A stretch of DNA of 17,948 bases, taken from contig USAB01000032.1 in NCBI GenBank assembly GCA_900552585.1, positions 1 through 17,948 on the forward strand. The letters are read 5' to 3'. Positions within the stretch are counted from its first letter, which is position 1. Every line of letters begins with the position of its first letter. The position numbers and the translations under genes are program-made. Positions 1 to 7,362 of this stretch are shown here, piece after piece. This DNA is from an uncultured Coriobacteriaceae bacterium. GTDB taxonomy: Bacteria > Actinomycetota > Coriobacteriia > Coriobacteriales > Eggerthellaceae. The notes below the pieces were generated by a model. The model saw nothing but the letters and a program-made list of their open reading frames with translations, made no database searches and was not told the origin of the DNA.

Positions 1-1
1 C

Positions 2-718
2 GACATTCTGGGGCGCGACCTGTTCCTGGTCAACCGCCAGCAGCCGTGCCTATGGGGCGCCGCGGACGAGTTCGTCTCCGCGCCGAAACTGGATGACCTG
101 CAGGGCGCGTTCAGCTGCCTGAAGGGCTTCCTGGCATCCGAGAACGACGCAACCGTGAACGTGTTCGCCTGCTTCGATAACGAAGAGGTGGGCTCCGGCA
201 CGAAGCAGGGCGCGCTGTCCACGTTCCTGGCCGACACGTTGATGCGCACGACCGCCGCACTGGGCGGCAGCCGCGAGGACTATTGCCGGGCGCTGGCTAA
301 GTCGTTCCTGGTCAGCTGCGATAACGCCCATGCTGTCCATCCGAACCACCCCGAAAAGGCAGACGAAGGCAATCGTGCCTGGCTCAATCGCGGCCCCGTC
401 ATCAAGGAAGCGGCGAACCAGAAGTACACCACGGACGCGTTCAGCCGCGCCGTGTTCGCCGAGATCTGCCGCCGCGCGGACGTGCCGTTCCAGCTCTTCG
501 CGAACAGAAGCGATTCCGCCGGCGGATCCACGCTGGGCAATCTGTCGAACACGCAGGTCAGCGTTCATGCCGTGGATGTCGGGATGCCGCAGCTAGCCAT
601 GCATTCCGCGTTCGAGACGGCCGGCGCAGACGACACGGCGTTCGCCATCCGCGCGCTGACGGCGTTCTACGATGCCGACATCCAGATTGAAGGCGCGGAC
701 AAGGCGGAGATCGACTAG
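2..718 (+). CDS. M18 family metalloaminopeptidase, C-terminal part (5' end outside window)
   Basis: This frame is open from base 2 to the TAG at 716-718 and encodes the last 238 residues of what is normally a protein of about 420-450 residues. M18 enzymes are cytosolic dodecameric di-zinc aminopeptidases that remove N-terminal, often acidic or neutral, residues from peptides. Family landmarks appear in order: VSAPKLDDL (bridging metal Asp region), FDNEEVGSGTKQGA (catalytic and metal-binding Glu pair), SCDNAHAVHPN (metal Asp and conserved His), GPVIKEAANQKY, GGSTLGN, and MPQLAMHSAFE, which carries the C-terminal His ligand. No frameshift is visible and every expected C-terminal block is present, so the gene looks functional. 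The N-terminal His ligand lies upstream of the window. The next gene on the same strand starts 158 bp downstream behind its own ribosome binding site. Family assignment is secure; the exact substrate is not. Confidence 0.93.
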   Translation, partial: DILGRDLFLVNRQQPCLWGAADEFVSAPKLDDLQGAFSCLKGFLASENDATVNVFACFDNEEVGSGTKQGALSTFLADTLMRTTAALGGSREDYCRALAKSFLVSCDNAHAVHPNHPEKADEGNRAWLNRGPVIKEAANQKYTTDAFSRAVFAEICRRADVPFQLFANRSDSAGGSTLGNLSNTQVSVHAVDVGMPQLAMHSAFETAGADDTAFAIRALTAFYDADIQIEGADKAEID

Positions 719-876
719 CCGCCATTCGCCCCCTGCATGCACATGCTCTACGCGCCGGCGCCCCGCACGTCCGGATGACCATGCTCGGAGGCCCAGAAAT
801 CGCCCGGGAACGACACAATCGGGCTGTGAGAAACACAACCGCCAGCAGGACGGAACGCAAGCAGAAAGGATGCGAG

Positions 877-1791
877 ATGCAAGCAGGAGAATCGCGCGGA
901 TACCTGCTGGTATTTGCCGCAGGATGCATGTGGGGCATCATCGGGCCGTTGATGTCCGTCATGGCGGATGCCGGCGCCTCGGCAACGGAAATCAGCCTTC
1001 TGCGCGTGGCGTTCGCGTTCCTTATTATGCTGCCCCTGGCGCTGGCGAGATCGGGAGCGCAAGCGCTGCGCGTGGATGCGAAGACGCTGGCAACGTGCGC
1101 GTTGCTGGGCATCATCTGCCATGGCATCTACAACGTCTTCTACGCATATGTCGTCACGCTCTGCGGCGTTGCCACTGCCGCCGTGCTGCTGAACATAGCG
1201 CCTGTGTTCGGACTCCTGTTCGCCGTTGCGCTGTTCAAGGAAGCCCCCACCGGATTGAAGCTGACAGCCGTGGCTATCGACATCCTGGGGTGCGTGCTGG
1301 TAGTTACCGGCGGGGACTTCTCCGCGCTCACGTTTTCCGTCTTCGGCGTGCTCTGCGGCATCGGCGCCGGCGTGACGTACGCAATGACGGCCGTGCTGGG
1401 GCGCATCGCCGGCAACCGCACGGACCCGTTCGTCATGAGCGCCTACAGCTACCTGTTCGCCAGCCTGTTCATGGTGCTGTGGGCGCACCCCTGGACCGAG
1501 CCGATGAGCGTAAACGGCATGGTAATCGGCGCGGGATTCGTGCTGGCGCTGGTGCCCACGGCGCTGGGATACGTGGTCTATTACGCGGGCGTGAACCGCA
1601 TCCGCGAGAACAGCAAGGTGCCCGTGGTGGCCTCCAGCGAGACCGTCGTCGCCGCCGCATTCGGCATTCTGCTCTACCGTGAGCCCCTGGGCCCGATCGG
1701 AATCTTCGGCATCGTGCTGGTGTTGGCCTCCATTGCGCTGATGAGCTGGCATCCGCATCCAACGGCGCGCCGTAGCAGGGACGCTTCGTAG
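877..1791 (+). CDS. EamA/DMT-superfamily permease (drug/metabolite transporter type)
   Basis: This encodes a 304-residue polytopic membrane protein with about ten hydrophobic segments in two tandem halves, the EamA (RhaT/YdcZ-like) architecture. Landmarks are GCMWGIIGPL in helix 1, the end of the first repeat (AVLLNIAPVFGLLFAVALFKE), and the matching end of the second (SETVVAAAFGILLYREPLGPIG). The paired 'P-x-hydrophobic...E' signatures are typical of the family. Such proteins usually export amino acids or other small metabolites across the inner membrane, and the substrate cannot be read from sequence. I chose ATG 877 because AGAAAGGA (863-870) lies 6 bases upstream and the hydrophobic helix starts soon after. 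The open frame extends upstream to 775, but that extension is Arg-rich and not family-like. A short basic tail (TARRSRDAS) ends the protein. A second, unrelated-looking EamA protein lies at 7363-8301. Confidence 0.9.
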   Translation: MQAGESRGYLLVFAAGCMWGIIGPLMSVMADAGASATEISLLRVAFAFLIMLPLALARSGAQALRVDAKTLATCALLGIICHGIYNVFYAYVVTLCGVATAAVLLNIAPVFGLLFAVALFKEAPTGLKLTAVAIDILGCVLVVTGGDFSALTFSVFGVLCGIGAGVTYAMTAVLGRIAGNRTDPFVMSAYSYLFASLFMVLWAHPWTEPMSVNGMVIGAGFVLALVPTALGYVVYYAGVNRIRENSKVPVVASSETVVAAAFGILLYREPLGPIGIFGIVLVLASIALMSWHPHPTARRSRDAS

Positions 1792-1924
1792 GCATCGGCC
1801 CCTCAAATTGGCGCGACTCGCGCGCAAGGAACGCCCCAAGCTCGTCGTTGGGATGATTCCAGCGGTATTCCGCCTCCTCCGAGCATTGGGGAATCCTCGC
1901 CGACAGCATGCAGGTCCCGGCTTA

Positions 1925-2332
1925 TTAGAAGTCGAACTCCTCCTGTGCGCCCATGACCATGGGGACCAGCTCCACATGGCCGTTCTTCAACGTGAAGCAG
2001 CCCATCTTGTTGCCCGTCTCCTCGTTGTAGATCTTCTTCAGCTCCGGGTTCTGATCCAGGCAGTACTCTGCGACCTTCGGGTCTTCGGCGAATTCCGCGT
2101 CGCCGGAAATGCGGATCCATTTCGGGCCCTTGCATGCGACAATCTGCAGATGCGGGTTCGCCTGCAGCTGCCGGTACACGCTCTTGAACGTGCCGACACC
2201 GAACCATTCTTTACCTTCGTACATCTCGTGCATGCCGATAGGACGAACGACCGGCTTGTCGCCGTCTACCGTAGCGAGGTAGAAGACATCGTATCCCGCC
2301 AGTTCGTCGTGAATGCGCTGCATTGCGTCCAT
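1925..2332 (-). CDS. Pyridoxamine 5'-phosphate oxidase (PPOX) fold flavin-binding protein
   Basis: This encodes a 135-residue cytosolic protein with the split-barrel PPOX fold. It opens with a helix (MQRIHDELAGYDVFYLATVDG), then the conserved strand KPVVRPIGM, then WFGVGTFKSVYRQLQANPHLQIVACKGPKWIRISGDAEF. This order (xxLATxDGxxPxVRPxG, then KxxxxQLxxNPxxxI, then W-x-R-x-G-x-A) is characteristic of small FMN- or F420-binding members common in anaerobes. The C-terminal MGCFTLKNGHVELVP strand is also typical. I chose the ATG at 2332 because GGAGG (CCTCC at 2338-2342 on the plus strand) lies 5 bases upstream; the longer frame starting at 2389 lacks such a signal. It lies 156 bp downstream of the DUF362 gene on the same strand, with a stable hairpin between them. 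Membership of the fold is clear, but the reaction is unknown and true pyridoxine oxidase activity is unlikely. Confidence 0.88.
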   Translation of the reverse strand: MDAMQRIHDELAGYDVFYLATVDGDKPVVRPIGMHEMYEGKEWFGVGTFKSVYRQLQANPHLQIVACKGPKWIRISGDAEFAEDPKVAEYCLDQNPELKKIYNEETGNKMGCFTLKNGHVELVPMVMGAQEEFDF

Positions 2333-2434
2333 TTCATCCTCCGTTCTCATGCGGCAAATCCCGCCGCTGTTCGTTTTCCTTGCCTGCACCGTATCGTGGC
2401 GCCGCCTAGAAAGGAAGCAGGCATCTTGAAGTGC

Positions 2435-2458
2435 GCTGGTTACCCGAAGGTAACCGGC
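2435..2458. other. Stable intergenic hairpin (UUCG tetraloop on the minus-strand transcript)
   Basis: A perfect inverted repeat GGTTACC-CGAA-GGTAACC occupies 2438-2455 and extends outward with G-C, C-G and a wobble pair to 2435/2458. In the minus-strand RNA the loop reads C(UUCG)G, an exceptionally stable tetraloop, about 30 nt after the DUF362 stop codon. There is no U-tract after the stem on either strand, so it is not a classical intrinsic terminator. It may be a weak terminator, an RNA 3'-end stabiliser or a processing site separating DUF362 and PPOX transcripts. Confidence 0.5.
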
Positions 2459-2488
2459 AACTCCGCCCGGCTCTATGCGGGCCCCGGC

Positions 2489-3490
2489 CTACCCTTCGAA
2501 CGGCACGACGTCGGCCACCGCATCGTGCGGCCATATGCGTTCCCGGCCGTTGTCCAAGTCGATGAGCACATACCGGTCGTTGCCCATGCCCAGCTCCTTC
2601 ATATACGAAAGCTGGCGCAGGCCGTGACGGCTCTCGATGCGCTCGACCAGGTCGTGGTTCTGCTCCGGCGCCATGGCATACACCAGGTCGACGCACGCCT
2701 GGTCGACGGCCAGGATATCCGTCGAAGCCAGGATGCCCACGTTCGGCGTGACCACAGGCTGGGCGGACGTGCCCTCGCAATCGCAGCTCACCGACATGTT
2801 CCGCATCACGTTCACGTACACGATGCGCCCGCGGAAATAATCCGCCGTCGCCTTCGCTGACTCCGTCATGCGCTCCATGAATTCCTCGGCTGCGATGTCC
2901 CACTGATCCGGCTGGTCGGGCGTGGTGTGGATCCACGCCTTGCCCACGCGGCCGTCGGCGCATCCGATGCCGATGTTCTTGTTCGAGCCGCCGAAGCCGC
3001 CCTGCGTATGGCCCTTGAAATGCGTGAGCACCACAAGCGAATCGTAATTGAGCATGTTCGCGCCCACCGACATCTGCTTGAACCACTTCCCACCTTCGAC
3101 GGGCAGCAGCGCCGTGCCGAATTCGTCCATGATGTCGACGGTGGCAAAATCCCATCCGTTCACACTCAGCGTCTCGCGGTGCGCGTCCGTCGTATAGCGG
3201 TCCCCGGCGTAATACGTGTTCGTCTCCACGATATGCGCGCCAGGCACTTCCCGCTCCATGAACTCCCTCACCCAGGGGCGCGGGATGATATTCGGGCCGT
3301 TCTTCTCCCCCGTATGCAGCTTGACGCCCACCTTACCGCGGATGCCGGCGTCGACGCTCTCGTACGCCGCGCGCAACCCCGCTGCGGACAGGTCGCGCGT
3401 GAAGTAGACGATCGATTCGTTGCCCGCACGTTCGCCGTAGGGAACGTAGCGGTTGCCATTCGCCGGGACCGACAATCCCTGCAAAGCCAT
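2489..3490 (-). CDS. DUF362 domain-containing protein
   Basis: This encodes a 333-residue soluble protein of the DUF362 family, whose biochemical role is not established; some relatives carry ferredoxin-like clusters. Visible family blocks are GKVGVKLHTGEKNGPNIIP (about residues 52-70), HIVETNTYYAGDR (86-98), LVVLTHFKGHTQGGFGGSNKN (152-172), MSVSCDCEG with a CDC triplet at 236-238, NVGILASTDILAVDQACVDLV (250-270) and a C-terminal ELGMGNDRYVLIDLD. No CxxCxxCxxxCP ferredoxin motif is present, so it is the short form. The CDC triplet and nearby Cys/His residues could bind metal, but that is inference. I chose ATG 3490 because a GGGGGTGG stretch precedes it by 5 bases and the family-like sequence begins there; the open frame continues upstream to 4189 but is Arg- and Ala-rich noise overlapping the helicase gene. 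The PPOX gene lies downstream on the same strand. Confidence 0.88.
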   Translation of the reverse strand: MALQGLSVPANGNRYVPYGERAGNESIVYFTRDLSAAGLRAAYESVDAGIRGKVGVKLHTGEKNGPNIIPRPWVREFMEREVPGAHIVETNTYYAGDRYTTDAHRETLSVNGWDFATVDIMDEFGTALLPVEGGKWFKQMSVGANMLNYDSLVVLTHFKGHTQGGFGGSNKNIGIGCADGRVGKAWIHTTPDQPDQWDIAAEEFMERMTESAKATADYFRGRIVYVNVMRNMSVSCDCEGTSAQPVVTPNVGILASTDILAVDQACVDLVYAMAPEQNHDLVERIESRHGLRQLSYMKELGMGNDRYVLIDLDNGRERIWPHDAVADVVPFEG

Positions 3491-3512
3491 AGAGACCACC
3501 CCCGTATCTCGA

Positions 3513-3527
3513 AACGGATTTTCCGTT
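3513..3527 (-). promoter_or_regulatory. Perfect palindrome in the DUF362 leader, candidate operator
   Basis: AACGGA-TTT-TCCGTT is a perfect 15-base inverted repeat. It lies between the candidate -10 element (3538-3543, minus strand) and the ribosome binding site of the DUF362 gene. If that -10 is used, the palindrome covers about +4 to +18, a usual repressor position. It could equally act as a small RNA hairpin in the leader. No regulator is identified. Confidence 0.35.
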
Positions 3528-3537
3528 GCCTGAATCC

Positions 3538-3543
3538 ATTGTA
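3538..3543 (-). promoter_or_regulatory. Candidate -10 element for the DUF362 gene
   Basis: The minus strand reads TACAAT here, one mismatch from TATAAT, about 48 bases upstream of the chosen start codon at 3490. No convincing -35 hexamer is found at 16-18 bases, so an activator or a non-canonical promoter would be needed. Confidence 0.3.
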
Positions 3544-3974
3544 AGATTTCAGGGCACGAAATAGGCGCAAGTGAAAGCGAGAGCATGGCAAATCGATCGC
3601 ATCGCAAGGGAAATCTTCCACCGCGGAACCGCCTCGCTGCAGCAGGCTGCCACATGCCGCGCGACCAGCGCACCGGCCGGGGCATCGGCCCGAACAAAGC
3701 CGCTGGCCATAAGGGCGGCATCAGGCGCCAGGGCTCGAAGCGCGGATGATTCCGTACTGACGGCCGCAGCGCTGCAGCGCTATAGCATGCGCGGATTCTC
3801 GCATCCGCCAGCCGCAGGCAGCGGGTAGCAGCCAGCAGCAGGCGGCGGGCAACAGGCGGCGCCCGTCGGGAAACGATGGAGCATCCGCCGGCGACGGGCG
3901 CAACGCAGTACGTGCGGTATGCTTGCAGAGACAACACCCCATACGTACACCCTTCATGAGAAAGCGACACACGC

Positions 3975-6683
3975 ATGCCCCCTACCCCCTCTAACGAAAC
4001 GCCGGCAACCGCCGCAGACACCGCCTCCGCCCAGGAACGCATCGAAGCGCAAGACGACGCATACAATGCAGCAGCGCCCGGAAGCCTGGGCGCGCTGATA
4101 CCCTGGCCGGACGACCCCGACGAATGGCCGGACATCGACCCCGAGGAAGCGCTGGACCTGTTCCTGGACTGGACGTCCCAGCGCGGCATCGAGCTGTGGC
4201 CGCATCAGGAGGAGGCGCTGATGAGCCTTGTCGTGGGCGACCACGTGGTGCTGGGCACCCCCACCGGGTCGGGCAAATCGCTCGTCGCGCTGGGCATGTG
4301 CTTCCTGGCCGTGTGCACGAATCGGCGCGCCTACTACACCGCCCCCATAAAAGCGCTGGTCAGCGAAAAGTTCTTTAACCTGGTGGACGTGTTCGGCCGC
4401 GACAACGTGGGCATGATCACCGGTGACAGCACCATCAACAGCAGTGCCCCCATCATCTGCTGCACCGCCGAAATCCTGGCGAACGACGCGCTGCGCGGCG
4501 GCGAGGACGTCGACATCGGCTGCGTGGCCATGGACGAGTTCCACTTCTTCAGCGACCCGGACCGCGGCTGGGCGTGGCAGGTGCCGCTGCTGACGCTGCC
4601 CCACACGCAGTTCCTGCTGATGAGCGCGACGTTGGGCGACATGACGGCCATCGCCGGCAAGCTGGAGGAGAAGACCGGCGCGGATGCGGACATCATCGCC
4701 GATGCCCCGCGCCCGGTGCCGCTGCGCTACGAATGGGTGGACACGAACCTGGAAGCCACCATCGAGCTGGCGCTGCGCGCCGAGGAGGCGCCCATCTACG
4801 TCGTTCACTTTGCGCAGGAGGCCGCCTTGAAGAGCGCGCAGGCGCTGTCCAGCTACGGCGTGTCCACAAAGGAGCAGCGCCAGGCCATCAAGGAGGCCAT
4901 CAAGGGCACGCGCTTCACCACGGCTTTCGGCAAGACGCTCCGCCGCCTGCTGCTATCGGGCGTGGGCGTGCACCACGCGGGCATGTTGCCGCGCTACCGC
5001 CTGCTGGTGGAGAAGCTGGCGCAGCAGGGACTGCTGCCCGTCATCTGCGGCACGGACACGCTGGGCGTGGGCATCAACGTACCCATTCACACTGTGGTGC
5101 TGACGGCGCTGGCGAAATACGACGGCACGAAGATGCGTCGCCTGAACGCCCGTGAGTTCCACCAGATTGCCGGCCGTGCGGGCCGGAGCGGATTCGACAC
5201 GGAGGGCGTGGTCATCGCGCAGGCCACGGAGTACGACATAGAGAAGGCGCGCGCCCTGCGCAAGGCGGGTGGCGACCCGAAGAAAGCGAAGAAGGCCCGT
5301 ACGAAAACCCCGCCGAAGGGCTTCGTGGGCTGGAGCAAACAGAACTTCGAACGCCTGATCTCGGCCGTGCCGGAAACGCTGCATCCGCGCCTGCGCATCA
5401 CGCACTCCATGGTGCTGAACGAGGTCAGCCAGGGCGGCGACGCCTGGACGCGCATCCGCACGCTGATTGCGGACAGCCTGCAGACCGACGAGCAGAAGCT
5501 GGCGCTGTACACGCGCGCCGACGAGATCTTCGACACGCTGGAGGCGGCGGACGTCGTGGAGCACGAAACAAATGAACACGGCGGCACGGATTACTTCCTG
5601 ACGGTGGAGATGCCGGACGACCTTGCCCTGGACCAGCCGCTCTCGCCGTTCATGCTGGCGGCCGTAGAGCTGCTGGACCCCGAGAGCGAAACGTACGCGC
5701 TGGATGTGATCTCGCTGGTGGAGGCCACGTTGGAGGACCCGCGGCAGATTCTGCGTGCTCAGCAACGCCAAGAGCGCACGCGCGCCATGGAGCGCATGAA
5801 AGCGGAGGGCATCGACTACGACGAGCGCATGGACCGCCTGCAGGAAGTCACGTACCCCATGCCGCTGAAGGACCTGCTGGACCAGGCGTTCGCGCAGTAC
5901 TGCGAGGCCATCCCGTGGGCACGCGACTACGAGCTTTCGCCGAAGAGCATCCTGCGCGACATGGTGGAGAACGCGGACGACTTCAAAGGCTACGTGGCAC
6001 GCTACAACATCGCGCGCAGCGAGGGCCTGCTGCTGCGCTATCTGTCGGATGCCTACCACGCGCTGGACCGCACGCTGCCCGCGTCGAAGCGCAACGAGCA
6101 GCTGGAGGACATCATCGCCTGGCTGAGCCTGGTCGTGCGCACGGTAGACTCCAGCCTGGTGGACGAATGGGCCGGCGCGGGAGAACAGGACGAAGCGGGC
6201 CTGAGCGCCGCGGCGCCCGATGCCGCGGACGTAGTGGTGCACGACCGCCGCGGCCTGACCGTGCTCGTGCGCAATGCGCTGTTCGCGCGCGTGCAGCTGG
6301 CCGCGCGGCAGAAGACGCGGGAGCTGGGCGAACTCGACGGCGACTGGGGCTGGACGGCCGCGCGCTGGGAGCAGAGCCTGGATGCGTACTTCGCCGTCCA
6401 CAAGGAGATACTGCTGGATGCCGATGCGCGTTCCTGGTCGTTCCTGGCCATCGACGAGGACGACGAGAAGACGGACCACGTCTGGCATGTGCACCAGACG
6501 TTCAGCGACGAGGACGGCGACCGCGACTTCGGCATCAGGGCGGATGTGGACCTGGACACCACGCAGGAAGAGGGCGAAGCGGTGTTTGCAAACTACCGCG
6601 TGGGTTTCATCGAGGACCTGATGGACGACGCCGGAGAGCAGGCCGGCAGCGAATCGAGCGCCGAGCAGGCGGAAGATGCCTAA
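3975..6683 (+). CDS. Ski2-like DEAD/DEAH-box helicase with C-terminal DUF3516 region
   Basis: This encodes a 902-residue superfamily 2 helicase of the actinobacterial DUF3516 type, distantly related to Ski2/Mtr4/Dob10 RNA helicases. The helicase core has Walker A GTPTGSGKS (residues 94-102), motif Ia TAPIKALVSEKF (122-133), motif II DEFH (187-190, where DExH is usual), motif III SAT (217-219), GVHHAGMLPRYR (331-342), motif V ICGTDTLGVGINVP (357-370) and motif VI QIAGRAGR (397-404). Residues from about 430 onward form the long DUF3516 part, including a basic linker (KKAKKARTKTPPK). The acidic N-terminus (about 60 residues) and the acidic C-terminal tail are probably disordered. ATP-dependent RNA unwinding is the likely activity; the substrate is unknown. 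ATG 3975 has only a weak ribosome binding site (GAGAAAG). The stop codon TAA overlaps the ATG of the SGNH hydrolase gene by one base, so the two are probably translationally coupled. Confidence 0.93.
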   Translation: MPPTPSNETPATAADTASAQERIEAQDDAYNAAAPGSLGALIPWPDDPDEWPDIDPEEALDLFLDWTSQRGIELWPHQEEALMSLVVGDHVVLGTPTGSGKSLVALGMCFLAVCTNRRAYYTAPIKALVSEKFFNLVDVFGRDNVGMITGDSTINSSAPIICCTAEILANDALRGGEDVDIGCVAMDEFHFFSDPDRGWAWQVPLLTLPHTQFLLMSATLGDMTAIAGKLEEKTGADADIIADAPRPVPLRYEWVDTNLEATIELALRAEEAPIYVVHFAQEAALKSAQALSSYGVSTKEQRQAIKEAIKGTRFTTAFGKTLRRLLLSGVGVHHAGMLPRYRLLVEKLAQQGLLPVICGTDTLGVGINVPIHTVVLTALAKYDGTKMRRLNAREFHQIAGRAGRSGFDTEGVVIAQATEYDIEKARALRKAGGDPKKAKKARTKTPPKGFVGWSKQNFERLISAVPETLHPRLRITHSMVLNEVSQGGDAWTRIRTLIADSLQTDEQKLALYTRADEIFDTLEAADVVEHETNEHGGTDYFLTVEMPDDLALDQPLSPFMLAAVELLDPESETYALDVISLVEATLEDPRQILRAQQRQERTRAMERMKAEGIDYDERMDRLQEVTYPMPLKDLLDQAFAQYCEAIPWARDYELSPKSILRDMVENADDFKGYVARYNIARSEGLLLRYLSDAYHALDRTLPASKRNEQLEDIIAWLSLVVRTVDSSLVDEWAGAGEQDEAGLSAAAPDAADVVVHDRRGLTVLVRNALFARVQLAARQKTRELGELDGDWGWTAARWEQSLDAYFAVHKEILLDADARSWSFLAIDEDDEKTDHVWHVHQTFSDEDGDRDFGIRADVDLDTTQEEGEAVFANYRVGFIEDLMDDAGEQAGSESSAEQAEDA

Positions 6684-7339
6684 TGGAGCGCTGGGAAAAC
6701 ACCGCGGCCGCTTCGGAACGCGGACATGATCGGCAAGATGCCTGCCCGGCAGACAGCAGGCTGCGCGTGCTCATGTTGGGAAACAGCTTCACGTCCGCAA
6801 ACGACTTGCCCCATCTGCTGGAAGACCGATTGGGCGGACAGAACGCCGCCGTCGTCGTTGCACACACGCGCGGCGGTGCGCGCTTGGCCGAGCATTTGAA
6901 TCCGCAGACGAAGATGGGCGCGGCCACGCAGCGGGCATTCGCAAAGGAGCCGTGGAACTTCGTGGTGCTGCAGGAGATGAGCAACGGGCCCATTACAAGT
7001 CCGGCGCGCTTCCAGGAAAGCAGCAGGCAGCTTTGCGCGCAGATCCGAGCCATCGGCGCCGTGCCCGTGTTCTATGCCACGTGGGCATATAAGGAAGGAT
7101 GCGCGCGGCTGGCGAAGCTGGGCATGAGCTATCGGGAATGCTATGGGGCACTCCATGCCGCATACGCGCAGGCGGCGCGCGAGAGCGAGGCGCTGCTCGC
7201 CGACGTCGGCACGGCATTCTTCATGCAGGCTGCCCGCTGTAATCTGTACGCAGCAGACGGCTGCCATCCGAACGAATACGGCTCGCAATTGGCTGCGCAG
7301 GTACTGGCGCGAACCATCCGGGACGGGCTGGCATGCTGA
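6683..7339 (+). CDS. SGNH/GDSL-like hydrolase, translationally coupled to the helicase
   Basis: This encodes a 218-residue protein of the SGNH esterase/lipase superfamily. Block I is VLMLGNSFTSANDLP (residues 29-43), with Ser35 as the predicted nucleophile in a GNSFT variant of GDSx. The central FVVLQEMSNGP (93-103) and block V DGCHPNEYG (192-200), with Asp192 and His195 completing the triad, follow at normal spacing. The 'GNSFT...NDLP' start places it near a subgroup of small SGNH hydrolases often annotated DUF4886-like. There is no signal peptide, since the first 25 residues are polar, so it is predicted cytosolic. The start at 6683 overlaps the helicase stop codon (TAATG), and GGAAG at 6671-6675 lies 7 bases upstream inside the helicase gene. 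The substrate could be an acyl ester, an acetylated sugar or another ester. It ends 23 bp from the convergent EamA gene. Confidence 0.85.
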   Translation: MERWENTAAASERGHDRQDACPADSRLRVLMLGNSFTSANDLPHLLEDRLGGQNAAVVVAHTRGGARLAEHLNPQTKMGAATQRAFAKEPWNFVVLQEMSNGPITSPARFQESSRQLCAQIRAIGAVPVFYATWAYKEGCARLAKLGMSYRECYGALHAAYAQAARESEALLADVGTAFFMQAARCNLYAADGCHPNEYGSQLAAQVLARTIRDGLAC

Positions 7340-7362
7340 GAATGCCGACCGCCTTCAACCGC

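Larger units (their letters stand above)
3491..3974. other. Gene-poor intergenic region between DUF362 and the helicase gene
   Basis: About 480 bp without a credible gene. Short open frames here lack ribosome binding sites and family-like sequence. Besides the DUF362 leader elements it holds a 14-base perfect palindrome AGCGCTGCAGCGCT (3768-3781). It also holds a 10-base perfect inverted repeat GCGCCCGTCG (3859-3868) / CGACGGGCGC (3892-3901) separated by 23 bases, within a CAG/GGC-rich low-complexity stretch (about 3815-3860). Neither repeat is followed by a T-run. The helicase promoter should lie here or just downstream, but no consensus-like pair is convincing. Confidence 0.5.

Noticed and set aside
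1792..1924. Bidirectional terminator between the EamA and PPOX genes
   Set aside because: Short GC inverted repeats such as GCGCG-ACT-CGCGC occur but have no adjacent T-run on either strand.
748..1977. Minus-strand open frame of 409 codons opposite the first EamA gene
   Set aside because: Low-complexity His/Gly/Arg composition and full overlap with a convincing membrane protein gene; a shadow of high GC content.
3491..4189. Upstream extension of the DUF362 frame to give a 566-residue protein
   Set aside because: The extension is Arg/Ala/Pro-rich, overlaps the start of the helicase gene, and the family-like sequence begins at the ATG at 3490 with a usable ribosome binding site.
4953..6494. 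Long minus-strand open frame (513 codons) opposite the helicase gene
   Set aside because: It is rich in Arg, His, Val and Gln in the manner of antisense high-GC frames, has no family-like motif, and lies wholly inside a helicase gene with all its motifs intact.
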